Positions 25,845 to 34,616 are shown, counted from the stretch's first letter. The stretch is 64,000 nucleotides of DNA from JACSRF01 sp963695505 (GCA_963695505.1 CAVOGX010000003.1:1-64000); one strand, 5' to 3'. Translations and numbers: made by a program. Notes: a model not told the origin generated them from the sequence alone.

Positions 25845-26623
25845 TATTTTCCTGGTGAGGGTCCAAACCCCCAACGCGATAATACAGCCTGCCCTGTCTC
25901 ACCACGCACAAAGGCTACAAACGCCTGCGCCCATTCCGCATGCGGGGCGTCCACAAGGGGGGCAATCAGATAACTCGCTATTACGTCTTGCTCTACTGGC
26001 AGTGCAATTTGCCGTACCAAAGAAGCAATATCCGGCGTCAGGTCAGTCGCGTACACGATGCCCGCATCGGCCTCTCCCAGCGCAATTTTAGCCGCGACCT
26101 GGCGCACATTGTCCTCCTCTGAGACCAAATTGGCATAAAAACGCCGCTGAAAGTCGGCATCCATGGCTGTAATTAGCTGGTCAGTATAGGCCCGCACCGG
26201 AACGCCCGGTACTGCCAGAAGCAGGGCTACGTCTGGTCTGGCCAGATCAGCCAGGGTCTCAATATCCGCAGGATTGGCGGCAGGAACGATGATGATTAGC
26301 CGATTTGAGGCAAAGGGGAGTTCTGTACTCGGCCCTACACGGCCAGCACTCACTGCCGCCTCCATTTGCAGCGGATTGGCCGAGGCAAATACGTCGGCCA
26401 CGGCCCCCTCTCGCAGTTGTGCCGCCAGTTGGGATGAGCCACCAAAGTTCAAGATTACCTCAACCTCCGGATTCTGCTCTGCAAAGGCCTGGGCCAGCTC
26501 GGTAAAAGCGTCAGTGAGAGAGGAGGCGGCAAAAACCGTGAGCTGTGTAGAGTCCCCCCTACCCTGTTGGCAGCTTGTCAGGCAAAGAAAAAGGGTGATT
26601 ATTATGGTTATGCGAATTAGCAT
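25844..26623 (-). CDS. modA: Molybdate-binding lipoprotein ModA
   Basis: About 259 residues from ATG 26623. The signal is RITIIITLFLCLTSC with lipobox LTSC, then TVFAASSLTDAFTELAQAF, the standard start of mature ModA. Ligand-site features follow: FGGSSQLAAQL, ADVFASANPLQM, and KIALGEADAGIVYATDL near the C-terminus. It captures molybdate outside the membrane and hands it to ModB. The start overlaps the last codons of the upstream LD-carboxypeptidase gene by about 7 bp, so all three genes are one transcript. Confidence 0.88.
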   Translation of the reverse strand: MLIRITIIITLFLCLTSCQQGRGDSTQLTVFAASSLTDAFTELAQAFAEQNPEVEVILNFGGSSQLAAQLREGAVADVFASANPLQMEAAVSAGRVGPSTELPFASNRLIIIVPAANPADIETLADLARPDVALLLAVPGVPVRAYTDQLITAMDADFQRRFYANLVSEEDNVRQVAAKIALGEADAGIVYATDLTPDIASLVRQIALPVEQDVIASYLIAPLVDAPHAEWAQAFVAFVRGETGQAVLSRWGFGPSPGK

Positions 26624-27570
26624 ACGGCCGTTTCCAACAGCACCAGGGTCCCCGCATCCGCATCCAGCTCCGCTTTGCAACCAATGGGGACCACCGTCAT
26701 GTCCGCCACATGCCCAATCATTAGGCCGTGCACGGCCGGTTTTCCCAGGGATAAGAAACGCTCCGCAAACACCTCTCCCAATGAAAATCCACGCGGTTCG
26801 CCATGCTCCGTAAACTTACCCAGCACAATTCCCGCCACCTGCGCCAACACGCCAGACAGCCACAACTGCGTCAGCATGCGGTCTATACGATAAATTTCTT
26901 CACGCACGTCCTCCAAAAAGAGGATCTTGCCCGAGAAATTTGGCGCATATGGGCTGCCCAGCAAATGAGTTAGCAGCGTCAGATTACCACCCACCAATTC
27001 CCCCTGTACCTTACCGCCTACAATGGTCCGTACCCTGTTGGTGCGCTCCACCTGGCCCGGCTTTTTTTCAAAGGGTGGTGGCGCGCCAATAACCAGCGGC
27101 GCTTGCGGAGAAATCAGCACATTTTGCCATTCGGCCAGCGTGTAATCGGTAAAAGCGTAGTGCATGATGGGACCATGAAAGGTGACCAGCCCTGTCCGCT
27201 GAGTTATGGCGTTCAGAATTGTGGTCAAGTCGCTGTAACCCAGCAGCACCTTGGGATTGCTGCGCATGAGGTCGAAATCTAGCAGGGGCAGCAATCGGGA
27301 GCTGCCATACCCGCCGCGCAGCGCCATAATGCCGTCGACCTCCGGGTCAGCGAACATGGCGTGAATATCGGCGGCCCGTTGAGCATCGGTACCGGCAAAG
27401 TAGCCGTGACGGGCAAAAAGATGCTGCCCCTGTTTCACCTGAAAACCTAACGACTCTACGGTTTCGATGGCGGCGTAAACCTGTTCCTCATCGTCAAGCG
27501 GGCTGGCCGGCGCAATAAGGCCTACGGTGTGCCCCGTTTGCAAGCGATTGGGTTTAATGAGTGACGCCAT
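26617..27570 (-). CDS. ldcA: S66-family LD-carboxypeptidase
   Basis: 317 residues of the LdcA/MccF family. The N-terminal domain contains VGLIAPASPLDD and the nucleophile region ALRGGYGSSRLLPLLDFD (Ser about residue 106). GYSDLTTILNAI is a second family motif. The C-terminal domain includes GGNLTLLTHLLGSPYAP, LFLEDVREEIYRIDRML (Glu) and GLMIGHVADMTVVPIG (His about residue 297). It trims D-alanine from tetrapeptide stems in peptidoglycan recycling; MccF-type relatives give microcin immunity. The last codons (ETAVC) are formed by a copy of the iterated palindrome, where it overlaps the modA start. Confidence 0.88.
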   Translation of the reverse strand: MASLIKPNRLQTGHTVGLIAPASPLDDEEQVYAAIETVESLGFQVKQGQHLFARHGYFAGTDAQRAADIHAMFADPEVDGIMALRGGYGSSRLLPLLDFDLMRSNPKVLLGYSDLTTILNAITQRTGLVTFHGPIMHYAFTDYTLAEWQNVLISPQAPLVIGAPPPFEKKPGQVERTNRVRTIVGGKVQGELVGGNLTLLTHLLGSPYAPNFSGKILFLEDVREEIYRIDRMLTQLWLSGVLAQVAGIVLGKFTEHGEPRGFSLGEVFAERFLSLGKPAVHGLMIGHVADMTVVPIGCKAELDADAGTLVLLETAVC

Positions 27571-27607
27571 ATGAACTTTCCTTGTTGGAGCCTGGCTAAA
27601 TGGGCGG

Positions 27608-28291
27608 CTAGAGGCGCCCCTGGTTTTTCAGCCATTTCAAAGCCTCGCGGGCGCTGAGCGGGGCCAGGGGCGTAGCGGCAACAAATTGGGTAACGGCCGT
27701 TGCATCCGTCTTAGAATACTCCCGCAGCGCCCAGCCAATGGCCTTCTGGATGAAAAACTCGTCGGAGTCCAGATTCTCGCTAATGAGGCTAAACAGCAGC
27801 TCCACGTCCGTCTCCTGTTTGTAATGCAGTTGAAAGAGCAGCGTAGTGCGGCGCAGCCAGAAGTTGTCGCTGCTCCGCCAGCGCGGCAGCGTCTCCTGGC
27901 GCACCTGGGGAAAGCGGCGGAAATGCGTGGCCACGGGGTGCCCGGCAAGGAGGTCAACAGTGTCCCACCACGATTTGTTAACAATGAGATATTCCAGCGT
28001 ATCCACGAATTTGGGGGGCAGCTTCTTTTCCAGCTTGCCCAGCAGGGTCAGGGCGCTGTACTGGTATTCCCGCTCCGGCAGTTGCCACAGCTCGCGTAAA
28101 ATGGTTTCCAGGTTAGCCAGGGGGGGCAGGCCATACTCGGCGACAAAACCTTTGAGCAAACTGCGCCGAACGGGGGTTTTGATGCCCAAAAAAGGAAACT
28201 GGTCGCGCATGTATTTGGCCATGGGACCAGCTTCCTGCGGGTTGGCATGTGGGCTAAGGAATGCGTGTAATGCTTGGGAATAGTCGTCCAT
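27608..28291 (-). CDS. AlkD-like DNA alkylation repair protein
   Basis: 227 residues of helical HEAT-like repeats. Family motifs are YMRDQFPFLGIKTPVRRSL, WQLPEREYQYSALTLL, VDLLAGHPVATHF and FFIQKAIGWALREYSKTD. AlkD-type enzymes remove positively charged alkylated bases without flipping them. The catalytic Asp region is in NKSWWDTVDLLAG. The gene stands alone: 33 bp after the ABC permease gene and 37 bp before the S66 gene, so co-transcription is possible. Confidence 0.85.
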   Translation of the reverse strand: MDDYSQALHAFLSPHANPQEAGPMAKYMRDQFPFLGIKTPVRRSLLKGFVAEYGLPPLANLETILRELWQLPEREYQYSALTLLGKLEKKLPPKFVDTLEYLIVNKSWWDTVDLLAGHPVATHFRRFPQVRQETLPRWRSSDNFWLRRTTLLFQLHYKQETDVELLFSLISENLDSDEFFIQKAIGWALREYSKTDATAVTQFVAATPLAPLSAREALKWLKNQGRL

Positions 28292-28323
28292 GACGACTAT
28301 TGTCCCATATTTTTTGCGGATGG

Positions 28324-29412
28324 CTAAGCACGGCCTTCATTTCTGCGCAGCACCCCCACCACGGCCGCAAAGAGCACCCCGGCCCAGGCCAGCATCACGG
28401 CCGAATTGCTCAGCAGTGGCTGCCAGGGCACGGTTTCCACAAAGGCCAGCCGCGATCCCTCGTCGAGGGCGCTGGTGGGTAAAAGGGGCAGCAAGGTTTG
28501 CAGCCAGGAGGGGCCGCTGCTGCTAAGAGAGCTCATGACCACCGGCAAAAAAGCCAACGCAAAGAGCAACCCCAGCCAGAGATTTAAATTCGCCACGTCG
28601 TCAAAGAGGCTGCCAAAGAGTAAACCCACGGCCACGGCGAAAACTGCGCCCAGCAAAACCACCAGCAGCGCCACCATCCAGTTGGTGACCAGGCTGCCGT
28701 TGAGGGCTAAAACTACCAGCCCCACCGCCAGGCCATAGACCAGCCCCGCCAGCCCTTTTCCCAGCACCATCTGGGTGGTAGTGGCCGGACTGACCAGCAG
28801 CGCTTCCATGGTGTGGTTTTCTTTTTCTTCAATGAGCAGGTGCGGGATGAGCACCCCACTGACGGACACAATGCCTAAAACCAGGCTCATGGCCACCAGC
28901 GACGGCCGTCCACCGCTTCCTGCCAGGGGGTACATGGGCTGCACCGTTACCTGCACGGAAACGCCGCTAACCTGGGACAGCATGCGCGAAACGGCCGTTT
29001 CCACCTCTGTTTGATCTAAATTCCAGTGCAGCTTATAACCGGCCAGGCTCACCGGTCCTCCCGCCGCTACCTGGGCATCAAAATCGGCGGGCAAGATGAG
29101 GCCCAGCGACCTTTCAGAGCTGCTTTCGCGCACATACTCCTGCAGCAGTTCCTCAGAGCGCATGCGCACGATGCGCAGTTTCTCATCCTGGCGCAGCTCC
29201 GGAAAGTAAGCTGAGTCTCCGGCATCAAATATGGCTACCTGGTTCACCTCGGCCAGTTTCAGTAGCATGGGCAGCGCCTGGGCGCTCAAGACGATAAAGG
29301 CCACGCCAATAATCAGGGACAAAGTCGTCTTATTGCGAATGCTATCGCCAATGTCTTTTAGGGCAATAGCCCCAATAACGCGTAATTTAGCGGTCAGAGT
29401 TGATTTGTTCAT
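28324..29412 (-). CDS. ABC-2 type transporter permease (NatB-like)
   Basis: 362 residues. One N-terminal membrane segment (TTLSLIIGVAFIVLSAQALPML) is followed by a large extracytoplasmic domain of about 130 residues (LIFDAGDSAYFPE, LILPADFDAQVAAGGP). Five or six C-terminal segments come next with the LIEEKENHTMEALLVSPATTTQMVLGKGLAGL motif of ABC-2 exporters. It pairs with the neighbouring permease (29482-30588), sharing the ADFDAQVAAGGPV motif, and with the ATPase at 30602-31339. AAGGGGATC precedes ATG 29412. Confidence 0.85.
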   Translation of the reverse strand: MNKSTLTAKLRVIGAIALKDIGDSIRNKTTLSLIIGVAFIVLSAQALPMLLKLAEVNQVAIFDAGDSAYFPELRQDEKLRIVRMRSEELLQEYVRESSSERSLGLILPADFDAQVAAGGPVSLAGYKLHWNLDQTEVETAVSRMLSQVSGVSVQVTVQPMYPLAGSGGRPSLVAMSLVLGIVSVSGVLIPHLLIEEKENHTMEALLVSPATTTQMVLGKGLAGLVYGLAVGLVVLALNGSLVTNWMVALLVVLLGAVFAVAVGLLFGSLFDDVANLNLWLGLLFALAFLPVVMSSLSSSGPSWLQTLLPLLPTSALDEGSRLAFVETVPWQPLLSNSAVMLAWAGVLFAAVVGVLRRNEGRA

Positions 29413-29434
29413 GGTGATCCCCTTATATCAGACA

Positions 29435-29465
29435 ACTGGAGACCGGAAATCGCCAAGTCTCCAGT
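29435..29465. repeat. Hairpin ACTGGAGAC / GTCTCCAGT between permease genes
   Basis: A 9-bp perfect inverted repeat (29435-29443 and 29457-29465) with a 13-base loop, followed by CTCCAATCTG, in the 69-bp gap between the two ABC-2 permease genes. There is no T tract, so it is not a classic terminator. It may be a small dispersed repeat or an RNA-processing site. Confidence 0.5.
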
Positions 29466-29481
29466 CTCCAATCTGCAAGTT

Positions 29482-30588
29482 TTAGCGGTCTGAGCGGCGC
29501 ACAGACCAGGCCACTGTCGCAAACAGCGCCACCGCCCACCCCGCCAGCCACAAAAGTTCGCCAGCCACGTCCGCCAGGGTCGCATCAATGGTGCAGGCCA
29601 TTTGAATGATGTAGGCCAGCGACACGCTGGGAATCCAGTGCATAAAGGTCAGCAAGCCCTGGGGCAGCAAATCCGTCATCATGGACAGGAAAACGGGGAT
29701 GAGCAGCGGCACAATCAAGCCCCAGGCCAGCAGCATGAGCTGTTGGCGGTCGTCAATCAGGCCGCCCACCAGCAGCCCCAGCCCCACGACAAACAGGGAG
29801 CCCAGGAGCAGGCCCAATATTGCCATGCCCCAGTTGATGATAAAGGGCGCAAAAAGCAGCAGGCCAATGACCACGGCCAGCAGGCTGTAAAACAAACCGG
29901 CCAGCCCTTTGCCCAGGGCGATGATGGTCGGACTGGCCGGGGATACCAGCAGCGCCTCCAGCGTTTTGGCCTGCTTTTCCTCCAGCATCAGGTGCGGGAT
30001 GAGGGAAATAGCGACCATGAGCAGGGCAAAAATGAAGGCCATGACGGTGGTAAAAGGCATGATTTGCTGCGCTTTCACCGGGAATACGCGCTGGTCGCGC
30101 ACGGCAACGGTCACGGGCACGCCGGTGATGAAGGTCAGCTCCGTTTCCGCTTCTTGGACCAGCGTTTGAATCTGCTCGTCGTTGAGCCAATAGGTCACGG
30201 CCGCTTCCAGGGTAACGGGACCGCCGGCGGCAACCTGCGCGTCAAAGTCGGCCGGCAAAATCAGCCCCAGCTCCGGTTCGCTGCCTTCGGCAATCAGGTT
30301 CTCCCAAATGTCCGCGCGGTCCGTGGTGTAAACGTTGATCATGGCGCTGGTCTCCATTTCGCCCACGTACCCGGAGTCTCCCTCATCAAAAAGGAAGAGG
30401 TTCATGTCGCTGGAAATCATTTGCCAGGAATAGCGGTAGAAAAGCATCATTAAAAGGACGACAATGACCAGAGTCAGAGTGTTCTTGTTTTTGATGCCGG
30501 TAACAATGTCCTTGAGGGCCAAAACGCCGATCATGCGTAACGGCCGTTCCCGATGCTGCTTGACAGGTAAAGTATGCGTGCTGTTCAT
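29482..30588 (-). CDS. ABC-2 type transporter permease (NatB-like)
   Basis: 368 residues with the same layout as its downstream neighbour: a first membrane segment (TLTLVIVVLLMMLFYRYSW), an external domain (LFLFDEGDSGYVGEME, LILPADFDAQVAAGGPV), then a multi-span C-terminal part with LEEKQAKTLEALLVSPASPTIIALGKGLAGLFY. The two permeases are diverged paralogues and probably form a heterodimer. ATG 30588 has GGGAG upstream. The gene sits 13 bp after the ATPase. Confidence 0.85.
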   Translation of the reverse strand: MNSTHTLPVKQHRERPLRMIGVLALKDIVTGIKNKNTLTLVIVVLLMMLFYRYSWQMISSDMNLFLFDEGDSGYVGEMETSAMINVYTTDRADIWENLIAEGSEPELGLILPADFDAQVAAGGPVTLEAAVTYWLNDEQIQTLVQEAETELTFITGVPVTVAVRDQRVFPVKAQQIMPFTTVMAFIFALLMVAISLIPHLMLEEKQAKTLEALLVSPASPTIIALGKGLAGLFYSLLAVVIGLLLFAPFIINWGMAILGLLLGSLFVVGLGLLVGGLIDDRQQLMLLAWGLIVPLLIPVFLSMMTDLLPQGLLTFMHWIPSVSLAYIIQMACTIDATLADVAGELLWLAGWAVALFATVAWSVRRSDR

Positions 30589-30601
30589 GATAACACTCCC
30601 G

Positions 30602-31339
30602 TTAATGTCCGTTAGCCAGGTGACGCCCGGTCAGGCTGACGAAGACATCTTCTAGTGTAACCTGTTCTGCGCCGCCGTGGGCAGTTTTTAGGTTATCCGG
30701 TGCATCCAGGGCCACAATTTGCCCCTGGTCGAGTATGGCTACGCGGTGGCACAATTGCTCCGCTTCAGCCATGTAATGCGTGGTCAGAAAGACAGTGATG
30801 CCCTGCCGCGCCAGGTCGGCCACAATGGCGCGTATGTCGCGGGCCACCTGCGGATCCAGGCCGCGGGTCGGCTCGTCCAGGAAGAGCACCTGCGGCTGGT
30901 GCAGCAGGGCGCGGGCAATGAGCAGCCGCTGCTTCATGCCGTTGGAGTATTTGGCCACGGCCGTTTTCTCTTTGCCGTTCAGCCCCACCTGCTCCAACAC
31001 GGTGCGGATGCGGCCGTGGTTAATCCCGTAGAGCCGCGCGTAGAATTTCAGGTTGCCCTTGCCGCTTTCCCGCATGTACAAATTCTGGTGCTCAAACACC
31101 ACGCCGATGCACGGCTTGAGCTGCTGCCGCTGGCTGACCACGTCGTAGCCCAGGATGGCCGCGCGGCCGTCGCTGGGGCGCAGTTGCCCCGTCAGCATTT
31201 TGATGGTGGTAGACTTCCCGGCCCCGTTTGGGCCTAAAAAGCCAAAGATTTCGCCGGGCTCCACGCTAAAGGATATATGGTCCACGGCGCACAGGTCACC
31301 GTAATACCGGGTTAGATTTTCTGCAACAATAGCGTTCAT
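30602..31339 (-). CDS. ABC transporter ATPase for ABC-2 exporter
   Basis: 245 residues. Walker A is GFLGPNGAGKSTTIKML (about 36-52), the Q-loop is FEHQNLY, the signature is YSNGMKQRL, Walker B is VLFLDEPTRGLD, and the switch His is in TTHYMAEAEQL. It is the first gene of the operon (RBS AAAGGAG before ATG 31339), driving the two permeases downstream. Substrate unknown; NatA/drug-exporter-like. Confidence 0.92.
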   Translation of the reverse strand: MNAIVAENLTRYYGDLCAVDHISFSVEPGEIFGFLGPNGAGKSTTIKMLTGQLRPSDGRAAILGYDVVSQRQQLKPCIGVVFEHQNLYMRESGKGNLKFYARLYGINHGRIRTVLEQVGLNGKEKTAVAKYSNGMKQRLLIARALLHQPQVLFLDEPTRGLDPQVARDIRAIVADLARQGITVFLTTHYMAEAEQLCHRVAILDQGQIVALDAPDNLKTAHGGAEQVTLEDVFVSLTGRHLANGH

Positions 31340-31726
31340 ATGCCGCTCCTTTCAAATTGTAAGGGCGAATGATTATTCGCCCATACTCCCCTTTTTGTGC
31401 TAATTTCTGCTTGCAGTATAGGGGTTCGCCGCAAGGGTCGCAGCATATTTTGGCGGAATGGTGCCAGAGGGAGGTTAAATGGCGCAGCCAAGGAGCCGCG
31501 GCTGGCCGAGTGGTGCAAAAACGGGGTTGAGTGGTGCAGCATTCCAAAAATATTGCCACGCGCCACATTTTCGTGCTATGCTATTCCTGCCTGTGGAAAC
31601 GGCAAAAGCGGGAGCCACCCTAATTGTTTCAACCACAGCCCGGTGTCCCCTGCCCCAAAGGGCAGCCATGCTGTCTTAACGGCCGTTTCTTGTATCCTGT
31701 TGGATGGTTAGATAAAGGAGAAAAAA
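31340..31726. other. Divergent intergenic region with GAGTGGTGCA iterons
   Basis: GAGTGGTGCA occurs at 31508-31517 and again at 31529-31538, a spacing of 21 bp (about two helical turns). A looser copy, GAATGGTGCC, lies at 31457-31466. They lie between the ABC exporter operon and the protease gene and could be regulator-binding sites. A copy of the iterated palindrome is at 31679-31686. AAGGAG at about 31715 is the protease ribosome-binding site. No gene was seen. Confidence 0.4.
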
Positions 31727-32542
31727 ATGGAAGCGAAACCTGTTTCAAGAAGCGTCAAGCGCGGCGCGCTGGTGGGCGTGCTGCTGCTGGCCCTGCTGCT
31801 GATCACCATCTTGCCCGCAGCGGCCATCACCTGGGGCGAACGGGACACCACCCACACCAACGTGGGGGCTATGGTCGTGGATTACCCCGATTACGGCCTG
31901 TGGCAAACGTGCAGCGGCACCCTGATCCACCCCAAAGTTTTCCTCACCGCCGGGCACTGCACGGACGGTTGGAGTGATGAAGAACTGGCCAACATGTACG
32001 TCAATTTTCATGAATATGCCCTGAATCCGGACACGCTGCACAAGGTAGAAGCAGTGATCACCCATCCTGAATATGCCTGGGGTGGTTCCAACCCCCACGA
32101 CATCGGCGTGCTCATTTTGGAGGAACCCATCACCGACATTGTTCCTGCCCCACTGCCCCCAGCCGGTTTTCTGGATGAGCTGAAAGCGGCCGGGGAACTG
32201 CGCGACAAGTCCCAGGGCGCCTTGTTTACCCTGGTGGGCTATGGCGGCACGCTGGCCTGGCCACCGCCAGAAATCACCTACGAAGATTACCGCCAATTTG
32301 CTTACTCCGAATACAAGTCCCTGACGCAAGTCTGGCTGCACATGTCGCAGAGCGCCAACCAGGACAACGGTGGCACCTGCTTTGGCGACTCAGGCGGCCC
32401 GGCCTTCTGGGAGATGGCAGACGGCACGGAGGTGGTGGTCGGCGTCACGTCCTGGGGCGACGCGCAGTGCGTGGCCACCAGCTTCAACTACCGGGTCGAT
32501 TTGCAGGATTCCCTGGACTTCATTGCTGAAAATACGCCATAG
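31727..32542 (+). CDS. Secreted trypsin-like serine protease
   Basis: 271 residues. The signal peptide (GALVGVLLLALLLITILPAAA) is followed by an S1 chymotrypsin fold. Catalytic His is in VFLTAGHCTDG (about residue 77), Asp in NPHDIGVLILEEP (about 125) and Ser in TCFGDSGGPAFWE (about 222). Cysteines near the active site (CSGTL...AGHC and GGTC...AQC) suggest disulfides. The S1A type is unusual in bacteria outside actinobacteria, Chloroflexota and some predators. Strong RBS AAGGAGAAAAAA. It ends at convergent palindromes facing the AMMECR1 gene. Confidence 0.9.
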   Translation: MEAKPVSRSVKRGALVGVLLLALLLITILPAAAITWGERDTTHTNVGAMVVDYPDYGLWQTCSGTLIHPKVFLTAGHCTDGWSDEELANMYVNFHEYALNPDTLHKVEAVITHPEYAWGGSNPHDIGVLILEEPITDIVPAPLPPAGFLDELKAAGELRDKSQGALFTLVGYGGTLAWPPPEITYEDYRQFAYSEYKSLTQVWLHMSQSANQDNGGTCFGDSGGPAFWEMADGTEVVVGVTSWGDAQCVATSFNYRVDLQDSLDFIAENTP

Positions 32543-32567
32543 TGCATATGATGGCTTGAATTGAGAA

Positions 32568-32607
32568 ACGGCCGTTGCCTCGTGACACGGGTAACGGCCG
32601 TTACCCG
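32568..32607. repeat. Two iterated palindromes between convergent genes
   Basis: ACGGCCGT at 32568-32575, and at 32588-32607 the 20-bp perfect palindrome CGGGTAACGGCCGTTACCCG, which includes the stop codon of the minus-strand AMMECR1 gene. The position suggests a bidirectional hairpin, but there is no T tract. Confidence 0.6.
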
Positions 32608-33209
32608 CCTGGCTCGCGGTAGCCCAATTCGTGAAAATGCTGCACGCGAAAGGTGTGGGCGGTGACGGTAGGCGGGTAGGACATCAATTCATGAAGCGAA
32701 ATGCCCGCCTTGTAAGAAATCATGCGCAGAAACTCGCCCGGTTCGGTGATGCGATTCCACACCTGGGGCAGCAGCAGGCCGCGGCGCATGCCCAAAGATA
32801 AAATGACGCCGTCCCTGCCCGGGCACAAACTGTCCAGCAGTTCCTCATAAGTGCGGTAGGGCAGCGGTTCAGGCGGGGTCAGCAACGTTACCTCCAGGCG
32901 CAGCTCGCCCAGCTCATGCACGGCCACCGGCGGGAAGCGCGGGTCGCGGCTGGCGGCAGAAATGGCGTTGCGCGCCACATCTTCGGCCAGAGGCCAGCGC
33001 GCCTGGGTGTTGCCCATACAGCCCCGCAACTGCCCGTGGTTTGTCAGGGTGACAAAGCTGCACCCTGGCTGGCACAACTTCTCCGGCATAGAGACGATTT
33101 CAGGCTGGAAATGCTGTTTGTCGCGCACGTAGGTCTCCAGGCTGCGCCGGGCAATTTCCACCAGCCTGGCCCCATTTTCGGCATCAAACAACTGCACTTG
33201 TTTGCTCAT
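32601..33209 (-). CDS. amrA: AmmeMemoRadiSam system protein A (AMMECR1 family)
   Basis: 202 residues. The AMMECR1 signatures are CSFVTLTNHGQLRGCMGNTQARWPLAEDVARNAISAASRDPRFPP (LRGCxG core) and VILSLGMRRGLLLPQVW. The family occurs with Memo and a radical SAM protein in many bacteria and archaea; its biochemical role is not settled. No Memo or radical SAM partner is adjacent here. ATG 33209 follows AAGGGGTAATAAG. It is convergent with the protease gene. Confidence 0.85.
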   Translation of the reverse strand: MSKQVQLFDAENGARLVEIARRSLETYVRDKQHFQPEIVSMPEKLCQPGCSFVTLTNHGQLRGCMGNTQARWPLAEDVARNAISAASRDPRFPPVAVHELGELRLEVTLLTPPEPLPYRTYEELLDSLCPGRDGVILSLGMRRGLLLPQVWNRITEPGEFLRMISYKAGISLHELMSYPPTVTAHTFRVQHFHELGYREPGG

Positions 33210-33366
33210 CTTATTACCCCTTGTTCCGTTACCATTATAGCAGGTACGGCCGTTTCCCGATGAGGCAATTCGACCGTTTGCGGCTGGTTGCTTAACCGTT
33301 CCTGTTAGAACGGCCGTTTCGCGTGAACCCGTGCTATCATTCCCCAGAAATCCTTAACCTTGGGGA

Positions 33367-33618
33367 ATGAAAATGACCAAACAAACGGAAACCAATTCGT
33401 GGATGTGGCCCGCCTACGACACAGTTTTTGGCCTGCGCTGGGAGCAAGAAGCCGGTTTACTGCACTGGCAAGAAGGCATTGGCTGCTACTGTGACGACGC
33501 CGACGTGGTGCAGCCCGTAGCCGCATTTTTAACAGAAGGCGCCCCGGGTATCATTGGAGACATCCCTGCTGAGGTGTTGGCGGAAATTAATGCTGCGCTG
33601 GCCGGGGTGAAAGCATGA
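33367..33618 (+). CDS. Small hypothetical protein upstream of tocopherol-cyclase-like gene
   Basis: 83 residues, soluble and acidic, with several Trp (SWMWPAYDTVFGLRWEQEAGLLHWQ) and the pair GCYCDD. No family was recognised. Its stop overlaps the start of the next gene (ATGA), so translation is coupled and it may work with the tocopherol-cyclase-like protein. An alternative start is ATG 33373. Confidence 0.55.
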   Translation: MKMTKQTETNSWMWPAYDTVFGLRWEQEAGLLHWQEGIGCYCDDADVVQPVAAFLTEGAPGIIGDIPAEVLAEINAALAGVKA

Positions 33619-34610
33619 GCTGGCTCCACAGGCTGCGCGCGGTTCTGAACCCCAACTGGTATCACGGCCACGGCAAAAAGCCCCCTTTTTTTGAGGGGTG
33701 GTATTACAAATTGATTGACCCCAGCGGGGAGCAGCGCTACGCCATCATCCCCGGCGTATTTTTGAGCCAGAACCCCCATGCCTTCGTGCAGGTTTTGGAC
33801 GGCCGTACCGGCACTGCCCAATATCACGAGTTCCCCATTGAAAGTTTTTGGGCCTCTACCAAAGATTTTGAAGTCCACGTGGGCGCCAACCGCTTCACTG
33901 CCAACGCCATTTCTTTGAATCTGGAACGCCCGGAACAGCAGGTGCGCGGTGAACTGCGTTTTGCCGGATTAAACCCCTGGCCTGTCTCCCTTACCTCCCC
34001 GGGAATTATGGGCTGGTACGCCTGGGTGCCCACTATGGAATGTTACCACGGCGTCGTCAGCCTGGACCACGAGATTCAAGGCGCGTTGGAGATTGACGGT
34101 GCGGAAGTCGATTTCAGCCGCGGGCGCGGCTACATGGAAAAAGATTGGGGGAAGTCCTTTCCGGCGGCCTGGATCTGGCTGCAGACCAACCATTTTGCCC
34201 TGCCCGGCATCAGCCTGACCGCCTCCACGGCCATCATCCCCTGGCGGCGCACCGCATTTCGCGGCTTTATCGTCGGCTTCTGGCACGGGGGGGTACTGCA
34301 CCGCTTCGCCACCTACAACGGCGCGCAGATAGAGAAGCTATCGGTGTCCGATGATGCGGTAGAATGGGTGCTGCGCAACAAAACGCACCGCCTATCCCTT
34401 GTGGCGCACCTGGGCGCGGCAGAGCAGTATGGCCTGCTGAAAGGACCCACCACGGTGGAAATGGGCAGGCGGGTGGCGGAATCGCTAACGGCCACGGTGG
34501 ACGTGCAGCTTGTACAGATGGAGAATGGCCGGGAACGGGAGATTTTTACCGGAAACGGCCGTTATGCCGGGCTGGAAGTTTACAACGCCGCAGCTTTGCT
34601 AGAGGATTAG
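33615..34610 (+). CDS. Tocopherol cyclase-like protein
   Basis: 331 residues of the tocopherol cyclase family. Motifs are FFEGWYYKLIDPSGEQRYAIIPGVF at the start, PHAFVQVLDGRTG, GIMGWYAWVPTMECYHGVVSLDH, GRGYMEKDWGKSFPAAWIWLQTNHF and TAFRGFIVGFWH. The plant and cyanobacterial enzyme (VTE1) closes the chromanol ring. Many non-photosynthetic bacteria have relatives of unknown substrate. No tocopherol-pathway gene is nearby, so a lipid-binding or other cyclase role is possible. Translation is coupled to the preceding 83-residue gene; endonuclease VIII follows 6 bp later. Confidence 0.8.
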   Translation: MSWLHRLRAVLNPNWYHGHGKKPPFFEGWYYKLIDPSGEQRYAIIPGVFLSQNPHAFVQVLDGRTGTAQYHEFPIESFWASTKDFEVHVGANRFTANAISLNLERPEQQVRGELRFAGLNPWPVSLTSPGIMGWYAWVPTMECYHGVVSLDHEIQGALEIDGAEVDFSRGRGYMEKDWGKSFPAAWIWLQTNHFALPGISLTASTAIIPWRRTAFRGFIVGFWHGGVLHRFATYNGAQIEKLSVSDDAVEWVLRNKTHRLSLVAHLGAAEQYGLLKGPTTVEMGRRVAESLTATVDVQLVQMENGREREIFTGNGRYAGLEVYNAAALLED

Positions 34611-34616
34611 AAACCA

